A program made the translations under genes and the position numbers. Below the pieces are notes generated by a model. The model saw only the letters and a list, made by a program, of their open reading frames with translations, ran no database searches and was not told where the DNA came from. Source: an uncultured Schlesneria sp. (GTDB lineage: Bacteria; Planctomycetota; Planctomycetia; Planctomycetales; Planctomycetaceae). From it: a DNA stretch of 64,000 bases. The stretch is from positions 1 through 64,000 of the forward strand of contig CAIQIR010000107.1 of NCBI GenBank assembly GCA_903871875.1, given 5' to 3'. Each line of letters starts with the position of its first letter. Within the stretch, counting starts at the first letter, position 1. Positions 39,055 through 46,822 of this stretch are shown here, piece by piece.

Positions 39055-39477
39055 TCAACCCCGTTTTCCGGCCGTTTGCAGAGCCGGGCGAATATCGGCC
39101 CATTTGGCAAGTGTCAGACGGCCTTGATTGTCTTCGACGAAAAACACCAGGTCTGTTTCCAAGACCTTTTCGTCGCCATATTTCACTCGGCCCTGCGCTT
39201 CGAGCGTGTTCGAAACAGCACGAACATCGCTCGGCATCATCTTGCCGCCCGACGGCGATCCCCACCTGTCGATCGCCAAATCGACTCCTTCGCACAAGTC
39301 GCCATCGTCATCGATCATTCCCAAACGGCAACCGCCGCCGCGTACAACGATCAAATCGACACCGCCTCCATCATCGACGACGATTCGAACTCCCGTTACG
39401 CCTGTAAAGGGTTCGTCGTCTCCAGAATTCGATGCCTGGGAACCGGAAGCGAATCCTCCCGTGTTGAAGCGGATCAC
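39055..39477 (-). CDS. Hypothetical acidic protein, possibly 5'-truncated
   Basis: 140 residues from a GTG at 39477 preceded by ATGAG; a weak start. Asp/Gly-rich, with IVVDDGGGVDLIVV and GMIDDDGDLCEGVDLAIDRWG, then a plausible folded end (VKYGDEKVLETDLVFFVEDNQGRLTLAKW). No family recognised. Codon choice (about 60% G/C at third positions) resembles neighbours. Starts without a signal peptide and looks like the middle of a longer exported protein, so it may be an N-terminally truncated remnant. A GC-rich hairpin sits directly upstream. Longer open frames on the plus strand over the same bases have no protein-like features. Confidence 0.5.
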   Translation of the reverse strand: MIRFNTGGFASGSQASNSGDDEPFTGVTGVRIVVDDGGGVDLIVVRGGGCRLGMIDDDGDLCEGVDLAIDRWGSPSGGKMMPSDVRAVSNTLEAQGRVKYGDEKVLETDLVFFVEDNQGRLTLAKWADIRPALQTAGKRG

Positions 39478-39491
39478 CTCATGGAGCGATC

Positions 39492-39528
39492 CGGCGCAGG
39501 GCCTGTCGCAAGGCGAGGGCCTGCGCCG
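39492..39528. repeat. GC-rich imperfect palindrome
   Basis: CGGCGCAGG (39492-39500) pairs with CCTGCGCCG (39520-39528), and inside it GCCT (39501-39504) pairs with AGGC (39511-39514). The shape resembles a REP-type element or a processed hairpin. It lies 14 bases upstream of the GTG of the 39055-39477 gene. I did not see another copy in the window. Confidence 0.5.
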
Positions 39529-40145
39529 ATTCCTGGAACGAAAGCGTAAGCCCCAATCGTCGGCGGTCGAGCGTAGCGGCCGATATTCAATGGATCAAAA
39601 TGATCGTGGGGCATTGTTTTTTAGTCGGCTTGGTGTTTTTGATTTTGTGGCTGGGAGCCCCTGAACTGTGGAGAGCTTTGGATCCACCGAACTATGGTCA
39701 AACGTAGGCTGAGACCCGGCGGAAAGAAATTGCGATCAAAACTGATAAACTGTGATCACATACAGTTCCATGTGATTCTTGGCCAAAAATTGGCGCGACA
39801 AGTTCACTGAAATCGCGTAATTCCGCCAAGAAACCCCGTCCTTTCATCAACGCGAGTGCACAGCAACCGTGACTCCTATGCGCCAGGGGCATCCGCATTT
39901 CATTCTACGCCGGCCCGACATTATTTTGGCTATCACGATCCAGCCAAATTGCCCTCGCTTGAATGAAAAATCACGTCATTCACGAGCGTTAATGTCAAAA
40001 AGCCGCTTTTCTTGGGGTCGTTGATATTCCCCCGTTTCCCGGCTGGTTTTCCCCGTGGACTGTCGCATCAGATGGTCTGGCGGATAGAATTAGCCGCCCT
40101 GTTAACGAACCATTTGATCTGTTTTGATTCGAAGGACTGTTGTTG
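39529..40145. other. Gene-poor region upstream of bioB, about 615 bases
   Basis: AT-richer than the flanks. No convincing coding frame, RNA gene or terminator; short open frames lack start signals and protein-like composition. It should hold the bioB promoter. It may contain decayed sequence. Confidence 0.4.
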
Positions 40146-41216
40146 ATGGAATGCACGCTGGCTGCGGACCGCTGGAATGACCTTGCCGCTCGGGTTCTGT
40201 CGGGACATGAAATCACCGCCGACGAGGGGCTGCAGATTCTCCAGTCTGACGATGATGAACTGCTGGAATTGCTCGCGGCCACTTATCGCGTACGTCGGCA
40301 GCATTTCGGGAAAAAAGTCCATCTTTACTTCCTGAAGAACGCCAAAAGTGGCCTTTGCCCGGAAGATTGCGGTTACTGTTCCCAGTCGATTGTTTCCGAA
40401 GCGGAAATCCCTCGATACGCCCTGCTAAATGAAGCAAAGTTGATGGAGGGCGCGGAACGAGCGGTGGCGTCGCAGGCTCGAACCTATTGCATCGTAACTT
40501 CGGGTCGGGGCCCCACCAATCGCGAGGTGGAACATATCGCCAATACGGTGACCAAGATCAAAGACAAATATGGATTGCATATTTGCTGTTGCCTGGGCCT
40601 GCTTCAACCAGAACAAGCGGAGACACTTAAGGCGGCAGGCGTTGATCGAATTAATCACAACCTGAACACCAGCCGGTCCTTCCACGACTCGATCTGCTCG
40701 ACACATACTTATGATGACCGATTGAAAACCCTGCAGGCCGTGCGCAACGCCGGAATGGAACTGTGCAGCGGTTTGATCGTGGGGATGGGGGAAACCGACC
40801 GCGATTTGGTCGATGTCGCATTCGAACTGCGAACACTTGGAGTTCATTCGACGCCGGTGAATTTTCTGCATTCGATCGATGGTACACCACTCGAACGAAA
40901 ATGGGATTTGAATCCCCGCTATTGCTTGAAAACCCTGTGTATGTTCCGGCTGGCAAATCCAACAGTCGAACTGCGAGTGTCCGGAGGACGCGAAGTCAAT
41001 TTACGATCGATGCAAGCGATGAGTCTGTATGCAGCGAATTCGATGTTTGTGAGCGACTATCTCACGACCAAGGGTCAGGCTGCCGAAGATGATTTTAAAA
41101 TGGTGGAAGATCTGGGTTTTGAAATCGTGATCGGCGATCACGAGGCGTACCAAGCCTGGAAGTCTACGCAGGCGGAAACATCCGTTCAGGCACAGCCGGT
41201 GACCTGTCACGGCTAG
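40146..41216 (+). CDS. bioB: Biotin synthase
   Basis: 356 residues from ATG 40146, with GAAGGAC about 8 bases upstream; TTG codons at 40140 and 40143 are less likely. Radical SAM enzyme inserting sulfur into dethiobiotin. The [4Fe-4S] motif is Cys71-x3-Cys75-x2-Cys78 (CPEDCGYCSQ). Other family segments: ICCCLGLLQPEQAETLKAAGVDRINHNLNT, GLIVGMGET and NFLHSIDGTPLE (each a known BioB element), and the C-terminal SGGREVNLRSMQ with the Arg that binds the [2Fe-2S] cluster. No other bio gene in the window. Confidence 0.95.
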   Translation: MECTLAADRWNDLAARVLSGHEITADEGLQILQSDDDELLELLAATYRVRRQHFGKKVHLYFLKNAKSGLCPEDCGYCSQSIVSEAEIPRYALLNEAKLMEGAERAVASQARTYCIVTSGRGPTNREVEHIANTVTKIKDKYGLHICCCLGLLQPEQAETLKAAGVDRINHNLNTSRSFHDSICSTHTYDDRLKTLQAVRNAGMELCSGLIVGMGETDRDLVDVAFELRTLGVHSTPVNFLHSIDGTPLERKWDLNPRYCLKTLCMFRLANPTVELRVSGGREVNLRSMQAMSLYAANSMFVSDYLTTKGQAAEDDFKMVEDLGFEIVIGDHEAYQAWKSTQAETSVQAQPVTCHG

Positions 41217-41348
41217 TGTGGTCGGAACAACTCAGGACTTGCGAAACGGTCGTAGCAGGGTGACACTAGTATCCGCTGTCGGTAGGTCTCACTCTGGTCG
41301 ATCTTTGCCGCTCAAGAGTTCCCCGTGCGGGGACTCAGGAGATCTCTG

Positions 41349-42176
41349 TTGAATATCATGAATGTGTTGCGACGCAAGCCAAAACCCAAATGCCCGCTCT
41401 ACATGACCGAAGAGGAACGTGACGGACTGCGTGCCGCCGGGCGTTTCAACGCGCAGATGATGGATTATGTCCGTCCCTTCGTGAAAGCCGGCGTCACCAC
41501 GCTGGAACTCGACAAACTCGTGTACGAATACACGATGGACCACGGGCACATTCCCGCATGCCTGGGATACAAATCGTACCCAAACACGATTTGTACCAGC
41601 GTAAACGAGGTTGTCTGCCACGGCATTCCCAACAAGATGCCGCTGCGTGACGGTGATATCGTTAATGTCGATCTGACGACGATCGTCGACGGCTGGCACG
41701 GAGATTCGTCGGAAACTTTCTGCATTGGCCAGGTGTCCGATGAAGCTAAGAAACTGGTTCAGGCCACGTTTGACTCGCTTTACCTGGGCATTGATGCGAT
41801 CCAGCCTTTCGGCAAGATCAGCGACATCGGGGCAGCAATCGAACGGTTCGCCCGGAGCCAGGGGCTGTCGGTTGTTCAGGAATATCAAGGACACGGATTA
41901 GGCCGCGAATTCCATCAAGAGCCCGGTGTTCCCCATTATGTCCCGAAAACAGGTGGGGCTCAGGTGGTGATCGAACCAGGTATGTGCTTCACCGTTGAAC
42001 CGATGTTGAACGTAGGCACCTGGAGAACGATGCTTGATACGCGAGACAAATGGACCGTCCGCACGATGGACCTGTCTCTGTCTGCCCAATTCGAACACAC
42101 CATCCTGGTGACAGAAACGGGTACAGAAATCCTGACGCTGACCAAGAACGGCCCGCAAAAGGGATATCAGTTCTAA
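41349..42176 (+). CDS. map: Methionine aminopeptidase type I
   Basis: About 275 residues. AGGAG at 41337-41341 is 7 bases before TTG 41349, so TTG is the best start; ATG 41358, nine bases on, is an alternative. Cytosolic dinuclear metalloenzyme removing the initiator Met. Seen: CHGIPNKMPLRDGDIVNVDLTTIVDGWHGDSSETF, which gives His and the two Asp ligands, HGLGREFHQEPGVPHY with a His ligand, and MCFTVEPM and QFEHTILVTETGTEILT with the two Glu ligands. The N-terminus carries a short basic stretch (RRKPKPKCPLY) not seen in the minimal type Ia enzyme. Its TAA shares bases with the stop of the convergent gene. Confidence 0.94.
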   Translation: MNIMNVLRRKPKPKCPLYMTEEERDGLRAAGRFNAQMMDYVRPFVKAGVTTLELDKLVYEYTMDHGHIPACLGYKSYPNTICTSVNEVVCHGIPNKMPLRDGDIVNVDLTTIVDGWHGDSSETFCIGQVSDEAKKLVQATFDSLYLGIDAIQPFGKISDIGAAIERFARSQGLSVVQEYQGHGLGREFHQEPGVPHYVPKTGGAQVVIEPGMCFTVEPMLNVGTWRTMLDTRDKWTVRTMDLSLSAQFEHTILVTETGTEILTLTKNGPQKGYQF

Positions 42177-42382
42177 ATCCCGTAGGACAGAACCCACAGA
42201 ATCCCGAAAACGACGGCCATAAAACCGATGATCTGGATAAACAACCAGATCGCTCGACGAAGAATGCGATCGGGAAGCTCAAACCGGCTAGCGCTGTACA
42301 CCAGACTGACCACCATGGCCAACGGTAACAGATACCACGTCAGATTGGTTGTTTGTGCCAGCAATAGAGTTGCAAGAATCAT
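42173..42382 (-). CDS. Small two-helix membrane protein
   Basis: 69 residues, two hydrophobic helices (LTWYLLPLAMVVSLVYSAS and WLFIQIIGFMAVVFGILWVLS) separated by a polar RFELPDRILRRA loop. No known family recognised. Only 12 bases behind the gene at 42395, so probably cotranscribed with it. Its stop (TAG, read from CTA at 42173-42175) overlaps the map stop (TAA at 42174-42176), so the two genes converge with a 4-base overlap. Composition and tight spacing support it as real. Confidence 0.7.
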   Translation of the reverse strand: MILATLLLAQTTNLTWYLLPLAMVVSLVYSASRFELPDRILRRAIWLFIQIIGFMAVVFGILWVLSYGI

Positions 42383-42394
42383 TGCATCAGGTAC

Positions 42395-43291
42395 TTAGAC
42401 GGAAGTCGCGGGATTATTCACAGGAGGTGACTTGGGCAGCTTGGTCGAGTCTGGGTTCTCTTCCGCATTCGGAACATACCACGATTCGTCTCCGAATCCA
42501 TAGGCCGGACCTTGAACACAGTCCCAAATCGCCAGGACATTCAATAATCCGGCGATCCAAGTAAAGACGAGGGCAAGTTCATGTAATTTGCCGAGTCGGC
42601 CGGTAATTTCTTGAAGCTGTTCCAAATCGGGTGGAACTCCATAACCGTCGATGATCGGCCGTGGAATCGACCCCACGATCATGCGCGATCCGGGCCCAGA
42701 ATCATCATCTCCGACGACTCCGCACTTCAGACTTCGGCGAAAGCCGGCACCGACCGGCTTGTCCAGATAAAACCCTCCGGCCAGCTTTAACTCGACCGGT
42801 TTCCCGTTCAGGGTACCAGTGAAGTTCCCTTTCGTTTCCGTTCCATATTCGCCGGACTCCGGCGTGAAACTCACCGTTCCTTCAAGCTTGTCGCCAGGGG
42901 TATCGTTGTCGACGGATGTCAGGCGTCCCGAGAACTGGGCCGTTAATGGCTGATCAAGCTGGCGAACCGTGCGATTGTCTTCTCGCAGCAAGCGTTTTTG
43001 CTGCCACAAAGCTGGATAAGCGATTGCCCCGGCGCCTAACTGAGCCGCATAGTGCAGCGTGATCCGTCGCGAAGCCCCTCGTTCAGGAAGGTTGTAAACA
43101 ACAACACCTTCACCCAACTTCACGCCCCAGACAAACAAACCCAGAATGCCGAAAAAGTAGATTCCGGCTTTAAGAATACGCCCTTGGAACAAGTGTCCCA
43201 GACCCGGCACCAGAACCGCCAGGAGCAATGCCACAACGACGCTTCGTTCTTCCCAAGGTTTGCGACGGACGGCCGGAGGAACAGTCGGCAT
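42395..43291 (-). CDS. Multi-pass membrane protein (DUF6677-like)
   Basis: 298 residues from ATG 43291; an upstream in-frame start would add 22 unlike residues. N-terminus RRKPWEERSVVVALLLAVLVPGLGHLFQGR is of the TM2/DUF5683 type: a hydrophobic helix then PGLGHLFQGR and a second helix (GIYFFGILGLFVWG). A soluble beta-rich part (about residues 95-190) with SFTPESGEYG follows, and a C-terminal helix (ELALVFTWIAGLLNVLAIWD). I believe this matches a planctomycete family now called DUF6677, but could not verify that. Function unknown. Confidence 0.7.
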   Translation of the reverse strand: MPTVPPAVRRKPWEERSVVVALLLAVLVPGLGHLFQGRILKAGIYFFGILGLFVWGVKLGEGVVVYNLPERGASRRITLHYAAQLGAGAIAYPALWQQKRLLREDNRTVRQLDQPLTAQFSGRLTSVDNDTPGDKLEGTVSFTPESGEYGTETKGNFTGTLNGKPVELKLAGGFYLDKPVGAGFRRSLKCGVVGDDDSGPGSRMIVGSIPRPIIDGYGVPPDLEQLQEITGRLGKLHELALVFTWIAGLLNVLAIWDCVQGPAYGFGDESWYVPNAEENPDSTKLPKSPPVNNPATSV

Positions 43292-43600
43292 GCGGTGGCT
43301 TTCGAGGCAATTCAATATGTAAACCGCGAGACGCGGCCCGAGGCAGACCCCAACCACCAGGTAGGAGCAAATCGATTTCGATTCATCCCGTCCAGTAACC
43401 GGTCCGGCATTGTAGCACAGGTTTCGATTCAGAGACTAGGGCAGCACCGAAGCGATTTCGATGCGTCGTTTTCGAGAATATCAGGCAGAAACCCCGCATT
43501 CGCAAAGGATTCGGTCTGCTGCCCAAAACGCCAGATCTTTCGAACAACCCGATTCGCGATTTGACCGTTCAGGCATCTCTGCCAGTCCGTTCCATCTCCT
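43292..43600. other. Intergenic region, 309 bases
   Basis: Between two minus-strand genes. It holds the presumed promoter of the 42395 gene. No gene or structure is supported; a short plus-strand frame near 43461-43600 has no start signal. Confidence 0.35.
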
Positions 43601-44683
43601 CTATTTTGTAGCCGAGTTCTTATACATCAACATTCCCGCCGCTCCAACCGCGGCAGCATTTCCTCCCGATGAACCCTGGGTATCCTGACTGCCTGAAATG
43701 TTGAACGTACTCGAATTAAAACCAGAGGTGGTTGAGGGTGTCGTCGAAGTCGGGGGTAGGGTTGATGGAACGCGTCCCGTTTGAGGCTGACTGGGGGGAA
43801 CACCGGGAGTAAATGATGCCGGAGTCGCCTTCTCGTCTTTGGAGGACCTTTGATCCTTCGCTGGATTGTCGTCTTTTTTGACGTTCGCCAAGGATTCTGG
43901 CGAAGGAGGGACAACATTCGGGTCTTCCGGGAACCATTGCGTCACGTTGACGGGGACGCCTGTCGGAGCGGAGTTCGACGGAGAAGTCCTTGATCCGCCG
44001 AGCGGCCAGAAGACTCGCTGGCCGGTGAAATCGGATCCGTTGTAGATTGAACCTCGTTGGAAGGGCCCCGTCCCGAAGACCCATGTATCACGAGCGTCTG
44101 CTGTAATCGGAGTTGCTCCTGACTGCCACAACGCCTGGCCGGTTACTTGGTTGTAAGCAAACACGGCGATCTTGGCGACGCCCTTTTGATGGGTCTTTTT
44201 GGCGAACGGAATTTCGGGAATCACTGACGGAGCCCCCGCCGCCAGGGCTCCGGTTGGTAAACTGGTCTGCGGCACACCGATCAACACATCCTGTCGATTC
44301 GTGCCGACCGCTCCCGCCCGGGCTTCGACGACATACGTCGCATCGTCCCGATTGGCCTTCAGAAACACTCCTTCGGCCAGCAATCGCTGGCGGATCGAAC
44401 TAACGATGTAGCCCTCGTCCGAAACGCCTTTGAGATATTGCGGATCAAAGAAGACGTCTTTGCCTTTTAACGGTTCAAAGTCCATCTCGTTGACGGATCG
44501 GTCGATTGCGGCGGACAGCAAAATCTGCTCGGTCCCCGTACGCAACGTGTCGGACATGCGCGTTGTTCCGCAGCCGACCATCAAAGCGACGGCAATCGTG
44601 ATCAATACCCCCAGCCGAGTTGATGACACGTCTGTACGACGCGCCGTCTTCCAGTGGGAATGCCTGCGATGAAACATCACCAT
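43601..44683 (-). CDS. Predicted lipoprotein (DUF6655-like)
   Basis: 360 residues from ATG 44683; ATG 44677 is an alternative. The N-terminal positive stretch and helix (LGVLITIAVALMVGC) end in a lipobox with Cys38. The conserved part (about 40-240) has TRMSDTLRTGTEQILLSAAIDRSVNEMDF, Y-I-V-S-S-I-R-Q-R-L-L-A-E-G and TYVVEARAGAVGTNRQDVLIGVPQ, which look like a lipoprotein family of planctomycetes that I recall as DUF6655 (unverified). The last 120 residues are Pro/Ser/Thr/Gly-rich and probably disordered, ending in a glycine/alanine segment. Function unknown. Confidence 0.68.
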   Translation of the reverse strand: MVMFHRRHSHWKTARRTDVSSTRLGVLITIAVALMVGCGTTRMSDTLRTGTEQILLSAAIDRSVNEMDFEPLKGKDVFFDPQYLKGVSDEGYIVSSIRQRLLAEGVFLKANRDDATYVVEARAGAVGTNRQDVLIGVPQTSLPTGALAAGAPSVIPEIPFAKKTHQKGVAKIAVFAYNQVTGQALWQSGATPITADARDTWVFGTGPFQRGSIYNGSDFTGQRVFWPLGGSRTSPSNSAPTGVPVNVTQWFPEDPNVVPPSPESLANVKKDDNPAKDQRSSKDEKATPASFTPGVPPSQPQTGRVPSTLPPTSTTPSTTSGFNSSTFNISGSQDTQGSSGGNAAAVGAAGMLMYKNSATK

Positions 44684-44808
44684 TCGTATTTTGTCTTCAC
44701 AATTCTGTGGACGGGAGAGCGAGTACTGTAGGTCGCAATTGCCAATCCGCCAAGCGGATTTTGGCTGAAACGAGGCGCCAGAACACCCTACTCACCCCAG
44801 ACCACCAT

Positions 44809-45294
44809 TTAAGGAGATCCCATTTGGGGAAGTCCGCCAAATTGCCGGACCGCCTCATACACGACGGCGCAGACGGTATTGGCCAGATTGAGACTGCGGA
44901 CTTCGGGGTGCATGGGAAACTGCAACGTATGGCTGCGGTATTGATCCACGATACTGGCCGGAAGCCCATTCGTTTCACGGCCGAAAAGCAGAATATCTCC
45001 GGGAGAAAAGCTCGCACTCCAAACCGTCTGCGCGGCCGGATTTTCGATACACCAGACCGTTCGGCCCGGCAGACGCTGGATCAAGTCGCTCCAGTTCTCG
45101 ACAACTTCGTAATCCAGGTACGGCCAGTAATCGAGGCCCGCACGACGCAGCTGACTTTCATCAAGGCTGAATCCCAGCGGTCGAATCAACCACAATTTGG
45201 CCCCAACCGCCACGCAGGTTCGACCGATATTCCCTGTGTTAGGAGGGATCTCTGGCTGAAACAGCACAATATGCAACAGCGGCTCGCGGGACAT
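44809..45294 (-). CDS. trmL: tRNA (cytidine(34)-2'-O)-methyltransferase
   Basis: 161 residues, the usual TrmL size. SPOUT-fold methyltransferase that modifies the wobble base of tRNA-Leu with SAM. Seen: LFQPEIPPNTGNIGRTC, RPLGFSLD, DYWPYLDYE, then LLFGRETNGLP and the knot-forming FPMHPEVRSLNLANTV. Starts 34 bases after hpnH on the same strand, so likely cotranscribed. Confidence 0.93.
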   Translation of the reverse strand: MSREPLLHIVLFQPEIPPNTGNIGRTCVAVGAKLWLIRPLGFSLDESQLRRAGLDYWPYLDYEVVENWSDLIQRLPGRTVWCIENPAAQTVWSASFSPGDILLFGRETNGLPASIVDQYRSHTLQFPMHPEVRSLNLANTVCAVVYEAVRQFGGLPQMGSP

Positions 45295-45328
45295 CGATGC
45301 TCGGCCCTCAGGGCATCATTCCCAACGA

Positions 45329-46456
45329 TCAGGAACTTAATACCGGTAGCTCAACCTTGCGAATTCGCTCGGAATCGGACGTCGAATCCTGATCCTGTCC
45401 GGCCCGCCCAGCCGCGGAATCGTCAGGCGGAAGCTTTTCGCGGCCCGCACCAAACAGCGTCAATTGGACGACTCGCGAGAACGCCTTCACCGATCCAAAT
45501 GTATCGGCGACCGCAGTCGCTTCGTATCCGCAATGTACCATACAGTCGGCGCATTTGGGATTGCCGCTGGCACGTCCGTACTTGGACCAATCCGTCGTAT
45601 CGAGCAGTTCCTGGAAAGTTTCACAGTAGCCCTCGTTCAGCAGATAGCAGGGACGTTGCCAGCCGAAAAGATTGTAGGCAGGCATGCCCCACGGCGTGCA
45701 TTCCAGATCCCAATGCCCTTTTAAGAACTCCAGGAACAACGGCGAAAGATTGAATTTCCAATTTCGTTTCGCATTGCCGATGATGCGTTTGAACAAATTC
45801 GTGGTTTGATTGCGGTGCAGAAACAGTTCTTGCAGGGGCGCCTTTTCGTATTGATACCCCGGCGAAATCATCATCCCTTCCACACCCAATCCCATCATGC
45901 TGTCGAACATTTCTCGCATCGCATCAGGATCGGCATTGTTGTAGACCGTGGTATTCGTCGTAACGCGAAAGCCCTTGGCAACAGCCGCTTTGATCGCACT
46001 GACCGCGACGTCATAAACCCCTTCACGACAGACCGCAAAATCATGTTCGGCTTTCGGTCCGTCGATGTGGATCGAAAAGGACAAGTACTTTGACGGCTTG
46101 AATTGATCGATGTGCTTTTCCAGCAGAATCGCATTGGTACACAGATAGACGTATTTTTTGCGAGCGACCAAACCGGCGACGATCTCACCAATCTGAGGAT
46201 GCAATAATGGCTCGCCGCCCGGAATGGACACCATCGGCACTCCGCATTCGTCGACCGCCTTGAAGCATTGTTCCGGTGTCAGATTTCGACGCAAAACGTC
46301 CGCTGGGTATTGGATCTTGCCGCAACCCGCACAAGCGAGATTACAGCGAAACAGCGGTTCGAGCATCAAAACCAGTGGATACCGCTTAACGCCACGCAGC
46401 CTCTTGCCGATGACATAACTGGCCACTGTCCACATTTGCGAAATGGGCACGCCCAT
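45329..46456 (-). CDS. hpnH: Adenosyl-hopene transferase HpnH
   Basis: 375 residues from ATG 46456, which has GGAG eight bases upstream; an earlier start would add 12 residues. Radical SAM enzyme that joins an adenosyl group to diploptene, first step of extended (C35) hopanoid side-chain synthesis. Cluster motif Cys38-x3-Cys42-x2-Cys45 (CNLACAGC). Other HpnH segments: GGEPLLHPQI, SIHIDGPKAEHDF and LFGWQRPCYLLNEGY, then a Cys-rich end (CADCMVHCGYEA). No squalene-hopene cyclase in the window. The last 35 residues are a polar, Ser/Asp-rich tail. Confidence 0.93.
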   Translation of the reverse strand: MGVPISQMWTVASYVIGKRLRGVKRYPLVLMLEPLFRCNLACAGCGKIQYPADVLRRNLTPEQCFKAVDECGVPMVSIPGGEPLLHPQIGEIVAGLVARKKYVYLCTNAILLEKHIDQFKPSKYLSFSIHIDGPKAEHDFAVCREGVYDVAVSAIKAAVAKGFRVTTNTTVYNNADPDAMREMFDSMMGLGVEGMMISPGYQYEKAPLQELFLHRNQTTNLFKRIIGNAKRNWKFNLSPLFLEFLKGHWDLECTPWGMPAYNLFGWQRPCYLLNEGYCETFQELLDTTDWSKYGRASGNPKCADCMVHCGYEATAVADTFGSVKAFSRVVQLTLFGAGREKLPPDDSAAGRAGQDQDSTSDSERIRKVELPVLSS

Positions 46457-46822
46457 ATCAATAACTCCGTGAATCGGTCCTCTTGACCTCAAATAGACAT
46501 GATCAAGGTTTAGCAGTTTTGCCAGCCCGTGTCAGCAGTGGAAGCCGACGTCGAGTGCCTTTTTCCGTCATCTCAACGGGGCGGTCAGAATTGCCTCGAG
46601 TGAGTCGGACGATTCGGATGGGTACGCCGATCGAAAATCGTCGCGATCCAGTTGTCCCACAGGAATCACAACAACCCAACGGCCAGTGACAATCCCGTAA
46701 TCTGATACTCGTGGTTCCCGCAGCCGGCAATGGATTGTGGGTTAGTGACGTCAAAATTCAACGCGAGCTTGGCTATCATCAACGCGCGAGACACAAAGCT
46801 CCATTCAACGCGGGAACAAAAT
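46457..46822. other. Divergent intergenic region, 366 bases
   Basis: Between hpnH (minus) and the gamma-glutamyltransferase gene (plus). Short open frames on both strands here do not look like proteins. No RNA gene or strong hairpin seen. Confidence 0.4.

Noticed and set aside
38794-39549. Plus-strand open frame of about 250 codons opposite the doubtful acidic gene
   Set aside because: No start signal, no motif and irregular composition; the minus-strand frame is more protein-like.
44620-45753. Plus-strand open frame over trmL and hpnH
   Set aside because: Antisense to two clearly recognised enzymes and without protein-like features.
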